A DNA stretch of 64,000 bases, from positions 81,165-145,164 of the forward strand of contig NZ_JRMV01000196.1 of assembly GCF_000758755.1 (NCBI RefSeq). The letters run 5' to 3'. Positions 25,939 through 34,721 of this stretch are shown here, piece after piece (within the stretch, counting starts at the first letter, position 1; each line of letters begins with the position of its first letter). The position numbers and the translations under genes were made by a program. Below the pieces are notes generated by a model. It saw only the letters and a list, made by a program, of their open reading frames with translations. It ran no database searches and was not told the DNA's origin. This stretch comes from Actinomyces sp. S6-Spd3 (lineage in GTDB: Bacteria > Actinomycetota > Actinomycetes > Actinomycetales > Actinomycetaceae).

Positions 25939-26673
25939 CTATTGTGCCCGATACGCCGTCCATACAAGAGTGAAGTACGGCAGAATCACAGTGGAATGCG
26001 GCGCAAATCCCAGATGCTCATACAGGTACCAACGCAGGTTTGCCTGCATCTTTTCCCTGCCCGCCGAGGTCGAGCGCAAATAGGAGGAGCGCGTTGTTCC
26101 CAACTCGAGAATCTCCTCGGGAGTGCTCTCGTCTTCCCAATCGAAACGCTCCAAAACGGGCTGCGACCACTGCGAGTTCAAAAGGGGCGGCCGATCAGGA
26201 CGATGAACATCTCCCGAGCGCATGATGCGCGTGAGCCTGTGCACCCAAGGAATCGTGACATCGAGCTGATTCCACACGATCATGAGCTTCCCGCCAGGAC
26301 GCACGATTCGATGCATCTCCGCGCTTGCTGCTTCCGCATCCATCCAATGCCACGATTGAGCGAAAACAGCGCGGTCAACGCTGGAATCAGGAAGCCCCGT
26401 TGACTCCCCGCATGCGTCGACAATTTCCAGATTCGCGTCCTCTCCTAGAAGCTGCCTCATCTGGTCGCGCATTGCCTGGGCTGGTTCGATAGCCGTGACC
26501 TTCACTCCGCGAGAAAGGAGTGCGGCAGTCAGTTTGCCCGTCCCCGCTCCCACGTCTGCGATCGTGAGTGTCGAGGCCTCGGCCCCTTCCACGATCTTCT
26601 CGACTGCCGCGCGCGGGTAGCTTGGGCGCACCGCTCCATAGGAGTCAGTCGCAAGACGGAAGGGATTGGTCAC
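25939..26673 (-). CDS. Class I SAM-dependent methyltransferase
   Basis: A 244-residue soluble methyltransferase. Motif I is VGAGTGKLTAALLSRG, the acidic residue of motif II is in VTAIEPA, and DRAVFAQSWHWMDAE is typical of the UbiE/YcgJ-like Methyltransf_11 group. The start lies 9 bp after thiQ, so it is probably the last gene of the TPP-riboswitch operon. The substrate cannot be told from sequence. Confidence 0.88.
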   Translation of the reverse strand: MTNPFRLATDSYGAVRPSYPRAAVEKIVEGAEASTLTIADVGAGTGKLTAALLSRGVKVTAIEPAQAMRDQMRQLLGEDANLEIVDACGESTGLPDSSVDRAVFAQSWHWMDAEAASAEMHRIVRPGGKLMIVWNQLDVTIPWVHRLTRIMRSGDVHRPDRPPLLNSQWSQPVLERFDWEDESTPEEILELGTTRSSYLRSTSAGREKMQANLRWYLYEHLGFAPHSTVILPYFTLVWTAYRAQ

Positions 26674-26682
26674 GAGTGAAGC

Positions 26683-27612
26683 CTAGTGGATGATGCCGTG
26701 TGATGCCCGAGCCTTGACTCGCTCACCCACCGCTGGGACCCGGCTTCCGAAAGGAATACGCACAATGCGCGGCTCGCCGTCAGCCTCGTTTTCGAGGCGC
26801 GCGGGCACTTCGTAGTACCCGCGGGCGCGGCGAGATACCCCTCCGGTGATCTCAATCCAAACCTCGCCTACGTCTGCCCTCCCCTCGAGTTCGATGCTCG
26901 CAAAACCCAGGAAACGCGCGACTTCTGCATCCCCTGGGTTCGCCCACAGGGCCTCGGGAGTGTCGATGCGGCGCAGGCTGCCCTGAATCATCACTCCGAT
27001 TTGGTCGGCGACTGCGAAGGCCTCGTCCTGGTCGTGAGTGACGTAGATACTCGTAATTCCCTCGCCGGTAATGATCTCGCGCAACTCGACTGAGAGGCTT
27101 TCGCGCATGGTGCGGTCAAGTGCGGATAGCGGTTCGTCAAGAAGGAGAAGACGAGGCCGTGGCGCGAGTGCGCGGGCGAGGGCTACTCGTTGCGCCTGTC
27201 CTCCCGACAAGGATTCAATGTTGCGCGAAGCAAATCCCTCCAGACCAACGATTGCAAGGACTTCGGCGACTCTGCGCTCACGCTGATCACGTGGAAGATG
27301 ACGCAGGCCGTAAGCGATATTTCCCTCAACATTTCGATGGGGGAAAAGCTGCCCATCCTGGAACATCAGCCCGAAACCGCGCTGATAAGTGGGTGTGTCA
27401 AGAACTGACTCGCCTTCCCAGCGGATATCCCCGTCGCTGGGTCGTTCAAGGCCTGCAATTGCACGTAAGAGCGTGGATTTTCCGCAGCCGCTGGGGCCAA
27501 GGAGTGCGGTAATCTGGCCGGGTTTTACATCGAAAGACACTTCATCGAGTGCGCGAAAAGACCCGTAATCGACGCTGACCTTCGTACAGCTCAAGGCCAC
27601 GTTTTCACTCAT
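26683..27612 (-). CDS. thiQ: Thiamine ABC transporter ATP-binding protein
   Basis: A 309-residue ABC ATPase with Walker A GPSGCGKST, Q-loop MFQDGQLFPH, signature LSGGQAQRV, Walker B LLLLDEP and switch His in VTHDQDEA. A C-terminal TOBE-like extension follows residue 230. It overlaps thiP by 4 bp. The thiamine assignment comes from the TPP riboswitch in front of the operon and from the ThiB/ThiP companions; the ATPase itself is a generic MOI/CUT-type subunit. Confidence 0.9.
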   Translation of the reverse strand: MSENVALSCTKVSVDYGSFRALDEVSFDVKPGQITALLGPSGCGKSTLLRAIAGLERPSDGDIRWEGESVLDTPTYQRGFGLMFQDGQLFPHRNVEGNIAYGLRHLPRDQRERRVAEVLAIVGLEGFASRNIESLSGGQAQRVALARALAPRPRLLLLDEPLSALDRTMRESLSVELREIITGEGITSIYVTHDQDEAFAVADQIGVMIQGSLRRIDTPEALWANPGDAEVARFLGFASIELEGRADVGEVWIEITGGVSRRARGYYEVPARLENEADGEPRIVRIPFGSRVPAVGERVKARASHGIIH

Positions 27613-29276
27613 ACTGTCTCTCCAATCTCAGCGGGACGCAGCCACTCCATACACGTGATGAGCAGCGCACACACGAGTGCAAGAAGTACACACGAGGCCA
27701 TTGCAACCCCTTGATCCAGTGCATCGGGACGCGAAATTAATCGATATATCACGACCGGGAGCGTCACCGAATCGCCCTTGGCCAGGAAGGATGTCGCGCC
27801 AAATTCACCCAGCGATGTTGCGATCGCGAAACCTGCTGCAATGCCAAGGCTACGAAGAAGCACGGGACCGTCAATTGTCGCCAGAATGCGCGCCTCACTT
27901 GCGCCGAGGCTTGCCGCAGCTTCGCGCAAACGCGGGTTAATGGCACGCAATGAGGGCGCGATCAAGCGAACAACTAAGGGAAGCGCGACTACTGCTTGCG
28001 CACAGGGAACAAGAATCCACGAGCTCCGCAGATCCAGAGGCGGGCGATTCATGGTGATGAGAAAACCAAAACCCACCGTGACTGCAGAGACTCCCAGAGG
28101 AAGCATGAAGGCGCTCTCAAGGAGTGAAAGCGCGACGCGCCCCGCTCGTGAACGCGGATGACGAGTCACAAGAAGGACGACGCAAACACCCACGCTCAAA
28201 GCAATCACCATTGCAACCAGAGCGACAAGAAGCGAGTGCCCCAACGCTTGGAGGGGTGAAACGCGCAGTGCGGGAGTGAAGGAGGAATCGGCCAACTTGA
28301 GGTAGTGCTCGAAGGTAAAGCGGCCTCGTTGATGGAGGGAACGCCACACAAGCGCAGCAAGGGGAAGCACAACCAGCACAAGGACCACGCCGGCGCTCAT
28401 CACAAGCGTCCACACATCGCCTCGGCGCACGCGATGCCCCAGCTGCGAGGACCTTAAGGCGACTGCTCGAGTACCACGGCGGCGCGCGGCCTCGGCGACA
28501 ATCAGGGACACAGCGATCACGACAAGTTGAACGATCGATAAGACCGAGGCGCTACGCAGATCCAGGTACTGGGTCGTGAGCATGTAGATTTCGGACTCGA
28601 CGGTCGTGAGCTTCGAACCGCCCAAAATCAGCACGATTCCAAAGGAAGTCGCGCAATACAAGAAGACCAGGGAAGCTGCCGAGGCGATCGCAGGAAGAAG
28701 GGTCGGGAAAGTAATGCTTGTGAATACTCGCAGTGGGCGCGCTCCGAGGCAGGCGGCAACTTGTGCGCGGCGGCCGTCGATTTGCGCCCAAAAACTACCG
28801 ACATTGCGTACGACCAGCGAGTAGTTGAAAAAGACCATGGCCGCGATCACCGCGGCGGGCGTCCCGTCGAGATTCAGGAAGCCCAGCCAACCTTGGGGAG
28901 CAAGGAGAGAACGGAAGGCAACGCCAACAACAACAGTTGGGAGAACGAAGGGAACAGAGATGAGCGCACGCAGAGCGCGCTGACCGGGGAAGCGACAACA
29001 GTAGAGCGCGTAGGCGCCGGGTAGGCCCACAAGCAGTGAAACACAGGTGCCCAGGAGAGCCATCCAGAGAGTGCGAGCAATGACGCGCCACGTGCGCGGC
29101 GCGGAAAGCAGTTCGCCGAGCCCCGAGAGGTCAAGCCCCCCACCGGGCGCGACAAAGCCCTTCGCGATGAGCGTCGCCGCGGGCCACGCGAAAAACAGCG
29201 TGAGAAAAGCCAGGGGGACGCCCAGGCCAACGGCCCCGGCGCCCACCCTCGCTACACGCTGTCGCAGGTTTTTCAC
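27609..29276 (-). CDS. thiP: Thiamine ABC transporter permease (duplicated)
   Basis: A 555-residue permease made of two fused six-helix halves, as in ThiP and FbpB. Each half has its own EAA-type loop: QVAACLGARPLRVFTSITFP in the N-terminal half and REAAASLGASEARILATIDGP in the C-terminal half. It overlaps both thiB and thiQ by 4 bp, so the three genes are translationally coupled. Thiamine or a thiamine precursor is the expected cargo. Confidence 0.9.
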   Translation of the reverse strand: MKNLRQRVARVGAGAVGLGVPLAFLTLFFAWPAATLIAKGFVAPGGGLDLSGLGELLSAPRTWRVIARTLWMALLGTCVSLLVGLPGAYALYCCRFPGQRALRALISVPFVLPTVVVGVAFRSLLAPQGWLGFLNLDGTPAAVIAAMVFFNYSLVVRNVGSFWAQIDGRRAQVAACLGARPLRVFTSITFPTLLPAIASAASLVFLYCATSFGIVLILGGSKLTTVESEIYMLTTQYLDLRSASVLSIVQLVVIAVSLIVAEAARRRGTRAVALRSSQLGHRVRRGDVWTLVMSAGVVLVLVVLPLAALVWRSLHQRGRFTFEHYLKLADSSFTPALRVSPLQALGHSLLVALVAMVIALSVGVCVVLLVTRHPRSRAGRVALSLLESAFMLPLGVSAVTVGFGFLITMNRPPLDLRSSWILVPCAQAVVALPLVVRLIAPSLRAINPRLREAAASLGASEARILATIDGPVLLRSLGIAAGFAIATSLGEFGATSFLAKGDSVTLPVVIYRLISRPDALDQGVAMASCVLLALVCALLITCMEWLRPAEIGETV

Positions 29277-30358
29277 CCAAGAACCGTTTCTTGCCAGGTC
29301 TTGAGCCAGTTTGCAGAGTTCTTCTGAATCTCTTGGGGATCAACACGTGCGGGGTTTTCAGCCAGGGGACCGAACTTCTCCAGTGCCTCGGGAGCCTTCC
29401 CCGCGTAGGGGTGCATGTAGGTTGCCTTGGAGATCGCGCTCTGCACCTCGTCGGAGAGGAGGAATTCGATGAACTTCTTCGCGCCCTCGGCGTTCTTTGC
29501 GCCAGTGAGGACACCGGCATATTCGATCTGACGGAAGCAGGTGTCGGTAATGACACCGGTCGAAGACTCGGTTCCCGCATCGTTGACCGCGTAAGCGGGA
29601 GAAGAACCGTAAGACACCATCATCGGGAAGCTGCCCTTGCCTTCACCCGCGCTGTAGTCAACGTTAAAGGCCTGGGACCAGCCTTCGGTGATCTTCACGC
29701 CATTGTCCTTGAGGGACTTCCAGTAGTTCGCGTAGCCATCGGGACCGTACTTGGCAATGGTGGCCAGCATGAAGGCCATTCCGGGAGTCGAAGAAGCCGG
29801 ATTCATGGCGACGAGCATGTTCTTGTATTCAGGCTTCGCCAGATCCTCAAAGCTTGCGGGAGGAGTGAGCTGGTGTTCCTTAAACCAGGTCTTGTCGTAG
29901 TTGACGCAGACATCACCGCGATCGATGGGGACCAGTCCCGGTTCTCCCGCAAAGTTATCTGCAGAGTTGGGCGAGGTGATCGATGCGTCCGCAATGACGC
30001 CTTGGCCGACAATGCGCGTCGATACCGTGTTGTCGAGGCCGAATACCGCGTCTCCCAGCGGGGCATCCTTCGTGAGGACGAGTTGGTTGGCGAGCTCGCC
30101 ACCGTTGCCAATCGCTTGGATCTTGACGGTGATCCCGGTCTGTTCGCGGAACTTGTCAAGGAGTTCCTGCGGGAAATCGAAGGAATCGTAGGCAAGAACC
30201 GTGACCGTTTGTTCACCGCTTGACGAGGCCGCGCTTCCTTGGCTTGTCGAAGAATCCTTTGCGCTTGATGAGCAAGCTGCAATCGACGTGGCCCCAATGA
30301 AAAGAATCGCGCTTGACGCGATGAGACGAGCGCGACGGTGCGCCGAAAAAGTAGACAT
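29273..30358 (-). CDS. thiB: Thiamine-binding lipoprotein
   Basis: A 361-residue periplasmic-type binding protein of the TbpA/ThiB group, anchored by lipobox IAAC after a basic start and hydrophobic stretch. Family features seen are VLAYDSFDFPQELLDKF, DAVFGLDNT, IDRGDVCVNYDK and GWSQAFNVDYSAGEG. The ATG is preceded by GGAGG, which can be sequestered by a hairpin in the leader. First gene of thiBPQ under a TPP riboswitch. Confidence 0.92.
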   Translation of the reverse strand: MSTFSAHRRARLIASSAILFIGATSIAACSSSAKDSSTSQGSAASSSGEQTVTVLAYDSFDFPQELLDKFREQTGITVKIQAIGNGGELANQLVLTKDAPLGDAVFGLDNTVSTRIVGQGVIADASITSPNSADNFAGEPGLVPIDRGDVCVNYDKTWFKEHQLTPPASFEDLAKPEYKNMLVAMNPASSTPGMAFMLATIAKYGPDGYANYWKSLKDNGVKITEGWSQAFNVDYSAGEGKGSFPMMVSYGSSPAYAVNDAGTESSTGVITDTCFRQIEYAGVLTGAKNAEGAKKFIEFLLSDEVQSAISKATYMHPYAGKAPEALEKFGPLAENPARVDPQEIQKNSANWLKTWQETVLG

Positions 30359-30416
30359 TGTTTCCTCCGCTCAGGTGGGAGGGCTGGACCGCCTCGGGAT
30401 GAGGGCAGTCCGGAGA
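30359..30416 (-). promoter_or_regulatory. Expression platform: anti-Shine-Dalgarno hairpin
   Basis: Between the riboswitch and thiB, CCTCC (complement of 30378-30382) can pair with the GGAGG ribosome binding site (complement of 30364-30368) across a 9-nt loop. A longer stem, GGACTGCC with GGCGGTCC (one U-G pair), lies just upstream. With no U-tract present, control at translation initiation is the more likely mechanism. Confidence 0.6.
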
Positions 30417-30417
30417 T

Positions 30418-30502
30418 TGCGACTTCCTACGCCGGCATAATCCGGATCAGGTGTAAGGGTCTGCATTCGCACTCTCAGCCCGCTGTGGGCTCCCCTGTCT
30501 TA
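30418..30502 (-). ncRNA. TPP riboswitch (THI element)
   Basis: The minus strand carries the conserved thi-box core: GGGGAGCCC pairing region, GGGCTGAGAGTGCGA, then GACCCTTACACCTGATCCGG and GGCGTAGGAAGTC. These are the pyrimidine- and pyrophosphate-sensing arms. It lies directly in front of thiBPQ and should switch the transporter off when thiamine pyrophosphate is plentiful. Confidence 0.97.
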
Positions 30503-30509
30503 CCCGGTC

Positions 30510-30515
30510 AGCATA
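30510..30515 (-). promoter_or_regulatory. -10 element upstream of the riboswitch
   Basis: TATGCT on the minus strand, about 8 bp before the 5' edge of the riboswitch. No good -35 hexamer is seen at the right distance. Confidence 0.4.
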
Positions 30516-30602
30516 GCGCATCGCGACAAGGCAGCGCCCAGAGATCGTGCAGCTCCGGGTAGAAAGACGCCACTGTCACACGGGGAGCGGCGCACGCTGG
30601 GC

Positions 30603-32030
30603 TTACGCGGAAATCGGAGCGCGGCCTCGGCGATCAAGAGCGCGATGACGACGCACAACACCGACCACGGTAATAATCACCATCCACGCAGCCGACATCA
30701 GCAATCCCTTCAAACTCTCAGATTCCAGAGCCAGGACCACAACCATAAGCGCGATAAAGATGATGAACAGCCAGGCAGAGAAGACACCACCGGGCAGCTT
30801 AAAAGCGGAGTCCTGGTGCTTGTCGGGATACTTGCGCACGTAGAACAGGTAGGCGATAACAACCAAAACCCACACGACCATGAAAAGGGTCGCTGACATC
30901 GCGGTCACAACGGTGAAAACACTCAGGATTGAGTCACCGAAAACCAGAAGAATCGCGGCCGAGAGCAAGAAAACGCAGGAGAGGAACAGGGCGTTCTGGG
31001 GGACGTGACGCTTAGAGAGCCGGCTGAAGAAGGGAGCTGCATCGCCTTGAAGTGAGAGGGAGAAGAGCATCCTCGAGGTGGAGTAGATTCCCGAATTTGC
31101 CGAGGAAGCAGCAGAGGTCAGGACAACAAGGTTCACCAGCGATGCCGCCATTCCCAGGCCGGTCAAGGAAAACATCGTGACGAAAGGCGACTGGGTCTTA
31201 TCGATCTGATCCCAGGGAGTCACCATCATGATGACGGCCAGTGAGCAAATGTAGAACAGGACCACTCGGACAGGAATCGAGTTGATTGCCTTGGGGAGAG
31301 TCGTGTCGGGATCGGCGGTTTCGGCGACCGTTGTTCCCACAAGCTCGATACCGACGAAGGCGAAGATCGCAATTTGGAAGCCACCCAGGAAACCAGTAAA
31401 TCCTGTTGGGAAGAGTCCTCCGTGGCTCCACAGGTTCGATACTGCGGCGGTCGTGCCATTGGAGTCTTGCATTCCGATGGCAACCATAATGACCCCGACC
31501 ACGATCAGGGCAATGATCGCAACGATCTTGATCATGGCAAACCAGAATTCGGTTTCACCAAAGGCCTTAACTGTCATTGCGTTGAGGGCGAAAAGCAGGA
31601 GGGCGGTCGCGACGACGGGGATCCAGGAGGGCAGATCAGGCCACCAGAAATGGACGTAACCGGTGATTGCGACGACATCTGCAATACCGGTAACGACCCA
31701 GCACAGCCAGTAGGTCCAGCCCATGACAAAACCCATGGAAGGGCCAAGGAAGTGGCGGATGATATCGGCGAAGGTCCCGTATTGGCGGTCCGACAGAAGG
31801 ATCTCGCCCATAGCGCGCATGAACAAGAACAGTGCGCTACCGATGATGAGGTACACCAAGAGAATCGAGGGACCCGCTGTCGCAATGGTTTTTCCCGAGC
31901 CCATGAAAAGGCCCGTACCGATTGCGCCGCCAATAGCGATGAGCTGAATGTGGCGATTCGTCAGGTTGCGTTGGAGCTGGCGGCCCGAGGCCTCACCACT
32001 GTTCTCCTCAGCATGTCCGCTGGTGCTCAT
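30603..32030 (-). CDS. Amino acid permease (CycA/AAT family)
   Basis: A 475-residue proton-coupled permease of the APC superfamily with about 12 membrane helices. The amphipathic N-terminus RQLQRNLTNRHIQLIAIGGAIGTGLF and the GSGKTIATAGPS stretch are typical of the CycA (D-Ala/D-Ser/glycine) and GABA-permease branch. The frame is open to 32141, but the ATG at 32030 gives the standard family length. Substrate assignment to D-alanine, D-serine or glycine is the best guess. Single gene, convergent with nothing on its 3' side except the riboswitch operon start region. Confidence 0.88.
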   Translation of the reverse strand: MSTSGHAEENSGEASGRQLQRNLTNRHIQLIAIGGAIGTGLFMGSGKTIATAGPSILLVYLIIGSALFLFMRAMGEILLSDRQYGTFADIIRHFLGPSMGFVMGWTYWLCWVVTGIADVVAITGYVHFWWPDLPSWIPVVATALLLFALNAMTVKAFGETEFWFAMIKIVAIIALIVVGVIMVAIGMQDSNGTTAAVSNLWSHGGLFPTGFTGFLGGFQIAIFAFVGIELVGTTVAETADPDTTLPKAINSIPVRVVLFYICSLAVIMMVTPWDQIDKTQSPFVTMFSLTGLGMAASLVNLVVLTSAASSANSGIYSTSRMLFSLSLQGDAAPFFSRLSKRHVPQNALFLSCVFLLSAAILLVFGDSILSVFTVVTAMSATLFMVVWVLVVIAYLFYVRKYPDKHQDSAFKLPGGVFSAWLFIIFIALMVVVLALESESLKGLLMSAAWMVIITVVGVVRRHRALDRRGRAPISA

Positions 32031-32094
32031 GTTGGTCCATTCTTCTAGCTGAGTTTTCCACGCTAGCATGCCCAACCGGGATAGATGAGGGAAA

Positions 32095-32499
32095 ATGGCT
32101 TGTATGAGTGAAGTGATGATTTCCGTCGCCAATGTTCCCACCGAGCGCGCACATCGCTATGGGCATCAACTTGCCTCGCACATGGGGCGAAAAATTGAGG
32201 CGCAGTGGGATGCTGAATCAGCGCGCGGAATCCTGACCTTTACTCGCGAGGGTTTGCCCAGCGGTGAGTGCGCAATCTCGTGCACCGACCAGCATCTGCA
32301 TCTTGAGCTAAAGACCTCTCCCGAGGCCGTGGAGCACCTGGAGTTCGTCGTCGGAATTCACCTAGCCCGCTTCGGGTATCGCGACGGGCTTGAAATCGCA
32401 TGGGTCAGGACTGACCCTCAGACCGGAGAAGAGGTCGCTGGATCCACGCAGGGTCCTTTGACGGCTGAGGATATCGAGCGTCACCGTCGCTCTAAGTAA
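32095..32499 (+). CDS. DUF2218 domain protein
   Basis: A 134-residue cytoplasmic protein. The N-terminal STATE-like beta strands and the conserved HLARFGYRDGLEIAW segment match DUF2218, found in many actinobacteria next to metal or heme uptake genes, function unknown. The ATG at 32095 follows GAGGG closely; the ATG at 32104 is an alternative. Its 3' end overlaps the convergent gene by 19 bp. Confidence 0.75.
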   Translation: MACMSEVMISVANVPTERAHRYGHQLASHMGRKIEAQWDAESARGILTFTREGLPSGECAISCTDQHLHLELKTSPEAVEHLEFVVGIHLARFGYRDGLEIAWVRTDPQTGEEVAGSTQGPLTAEDIERHRRSK

Positions 32500-32960
32500 T
32501 CCTTAGCACTATCGACAGCCTGATCCCACAGTCCGGCCTCATTTTCCCAAAGCTGATAGGCCTCGTCTTCGTCATCACTGAGGGCAGAGATTCCGAACTC
32601 TTCAACGTGAAGCGCGACCTTGCCCTTTTCTTCGGATAAAGAAACCTCAACAGTAGTCAGGGATTCCTCGGGGAACTCGTCACTAGCCAGTGGGTACCAG
32701 CGGAAGGTCACAACGTCCATGGGGTCTTCGTCAACCTTCTCGACGAGCCACGTCCCGGCTTCTGGATCGGTGATGTGGTACACGCCGTTATCGTCGCGTT
32801 CAACCTCATGGTCACCCAGAGGACCATCGTTAATCCACCAGCCCGGTTCAGAAACCAGAGCCCACGCGTCTTCGATGGTGGTGTCAACGAGCACCTCAGC
32901 TTCAACGCTGTCCGTGTTCTGGCCTGGGGTTTCTGATTCGTCATCGCCGAAGAAGTCCAT
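32481..32960 (-). CDS. SRPBCC (START-like) domain protein
   Basis: A small acidic protein of 159 residues. The sequence VEAEVLVDTTIEDAWALVSEPGWWI, then the beta-rich centre and a C-terminal helix ending WDQAVDSAKDYLERR, fits an AHSA1/SRPBCC lipid-binding-like fold. No ligand can be predicted. Convergent with and overlapping the DUF2218 gene by 19 bp. Confidence 0.68.
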   Translation of the reverse strand: MDFFGDDESETPGQNTDSVEAEVLVDTTIEDAWALVSEPGWWINDGPLGDHEVERDDNGVYHITDPEAGTWLVEKVDEDPMDVVTFRWYPLASDEFPEESLTTVEVSLSEEKGKVALHVEEFGISALSDDEDEAYQLWENEAGLWDQAVDSAKDYLERR

Positions 32961-33048
32961 ACCTCAACGTTAGCGAGCCGCGGCCCAACTGCCAAGATCT
33001 AGGAACATTTTGCGGAGGTATTGAGCCAGCTCCGCAGCCGGAAGCGTC

Positions 33049-34701
33049 TCAGGAGTCAGCGCCACACTGAACATCGGTGGTGGGAACGACGTTTCGCAGG
33101 AAGTAGCCTTCGACGGCTGTCGCCACGCATTTGCTGCCACTCTTTGAGTAAGCGGTGTGGTTCCATCCTTCCCACGTCACCAATACGCCCGAGGACAGTT
33201 CCTTAGCCAGGTTTTGTGACATGACGTAGGGCGTTGCAGGATCATGAGTCGTTCCAACGACCATGATCGGAGGCGCGCCTTCAGCACTGATCGGCTGGCG
33301 TTTCGCGTGCGAGGTGGGCCATCCCTCAAGACCGGCTGAAGTGAAACCTGCTTCTTCACCAAAGACCAGTAATTCGCTCTTCAGGGTTTCGTAGCCCTTT
33401 GTCCACTGATCCGCGTTCCCGACAGGCGAGTAGTCCAGCGAGTTGATCGCGACAATCGCATCCATCGAGTTCGAGGCGTATGAGCCGTCCTTGTTTCGTT
33501 CATTGAGGAGATCCGCCACGAAGAGCAACATGGAGCCGTCGTTTGAATTCAGAGCCGAGGTCATGGCCTGCGTCAAAATTGAGTAGGTCTCGGTCGAGTA
33601 CAGCAGTCCGATAACGGCGCTCATCGCCAGATTGCGCGTCAGAGGACGATCCGCATCTGAGGTCTGAAGCGGCGAATTCTCCAAGCTATCGAAGAAGGCC
33701 TTCATCTTTCGCATTCCCGCGTCTGCATCGCCAGTGAGCGGGCAGTTGCGCCCGGCTTGGCAGTCCTCAACCCAGTGGCGGAGAGAGGCCTCGAAACCGC
33801 GCATCTGCATGGCCGCGAGGTCATCGCCTTGTACTGCAGGATCAACCGCACCATCAAGGACCATGTGTCCAACGTTTGTTGGGAAAAGTCCCGCGTAGGT
33901 TGCACCGAGGAATGTTCCATAGGAGTAACCCAGGTAATTGAACTTGTCCTGTCCCAGCAGCGCGCGGACCATGTCAAAGTCCTTCGCCGCATTGACCGTG
34001 TCAACATGCTTATACAGGTTTCCACTTAGATCCTGGCATCCCTTGGCGAGGTCAGCAGAATCTTTCTTTGCCTGTTCAATAAGTTGAGCAGGAGTTGCAT
34101 TCGGATCTTTATCGCTGCCTGTACCAGCTGCCTGCTTGTCGCGGTCTTCGTCGCTCAGGCAGCGAACAGGAGTAGATGCACCTACCCCTCGCGGGTCCAG
34201 AGCTGCGATGTCGAAAGCCCCGACAAGCCCATTCCCTAAGGAACTGTTGACTTGGGAGACAATCGAGGACACGGCTGCCCCACCGGGACCACCGAGATTA
34301 AAGAAAAGAGCTTTGCCTTCACTCTGATCGGCGCGGTGGATCGCCAAGGCAAGAGTGATTTGATTCCCGTCAAGGTTTTCCCAGTCCAGAGGCGCAGTCA
34401 GCGACGCGCACTGATACTTGTCAATGTCGCGCGGCGCAGCGACGCCGTTGCTGGTGATTTCCGAAACCTCACACTGTCGCCAATTGAGGGGCTGAGAGTA
34501 GAACTGATCCTTCGTCGGTTTCCCGGGAAGAGGATCAGCGCTGTGTGCAACCGTCACCTTGTTCTGATTGTTCGGGCTGACGGCGGCAGCCGCCTCTGCA
34601 AAGCTATCGATCGAGCCCTTGAAGTAGTACGCAACACCGAAATTCGATGCGAGCGCAAGCACCACGAGGACGGCGACAATCAAGCGAGAGCGTGAGTTCA
34701 T
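33049..34701 (-). CDS. Exported S33-type alpha/beta-hydrolase (tripeptidyl aminopeptidase-like)
   Basis: A 550-residue exported or membrane-tethered hydrolase with an uncleaved-looking N-terminal hydrophobic anchor (residues 6-28). The oxyanion segment FNLGGPGG and nucleophile elbow GYSYGTFLG are those of the Streptomyces tripeptidyl aminopeptidase group, and the C-terminal TAP-like part has GTTHDPATP with the acid and GWNHTAYS with the His. It probably trims peptides outside the cell. Last gene after holB on the same strand, 20 bp beyond its stop. Confidence 0.88.
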   Translation of the reverse strand: MNSRSRLIVAVLVVLALASNFGVAYYFKGSIDSFAEAAAAVSPNNQNKVTVAHSADPLPGKPTKDQFYSQPLNWRQCEVSEITSNGVAAPRDIDKYQCASLTAPLDWENLDGNQITLALAIHRADQSEGKALFFNLGGPGGAAVSSIVSQVNSSLGNGLVGAFDIAALDPRGVGASTPVRCLSDEDRDKQAAGTGSDKDPNATPAQLIEQAKKDSADLAKGCQDLSGNLYKHVDTVNAAKDFDMVRALLGQDKFNYLGYSYGTFLGATYAGLFPTNVGHMVLDGAVDPAVQGDDLAAMQMRGFEASLRHWVEDCQAGRNCPLTGDADAGMRKMKAFFDSLENSPLQTSDADRPLTRNLAMSAVIGLLYSTETYSILTQAMTSALNSNDGSMLLFVADLLNERNKDGSYASNSMDAIVAINSLDYSPVGNADQWTKGYETLKSELLVFGEEAGFTSAGLEGWPTSHAKRQPISAEGAPPIMVVGTTHDPATPYVMSQNLAKELSSGVLVTWEGWNHTAYSKSGSKCVATAVEGYFLRNVVPTTDVQCGADS

Positions 34702-34721
34702 GCCCCTACCCTATTAGATGT

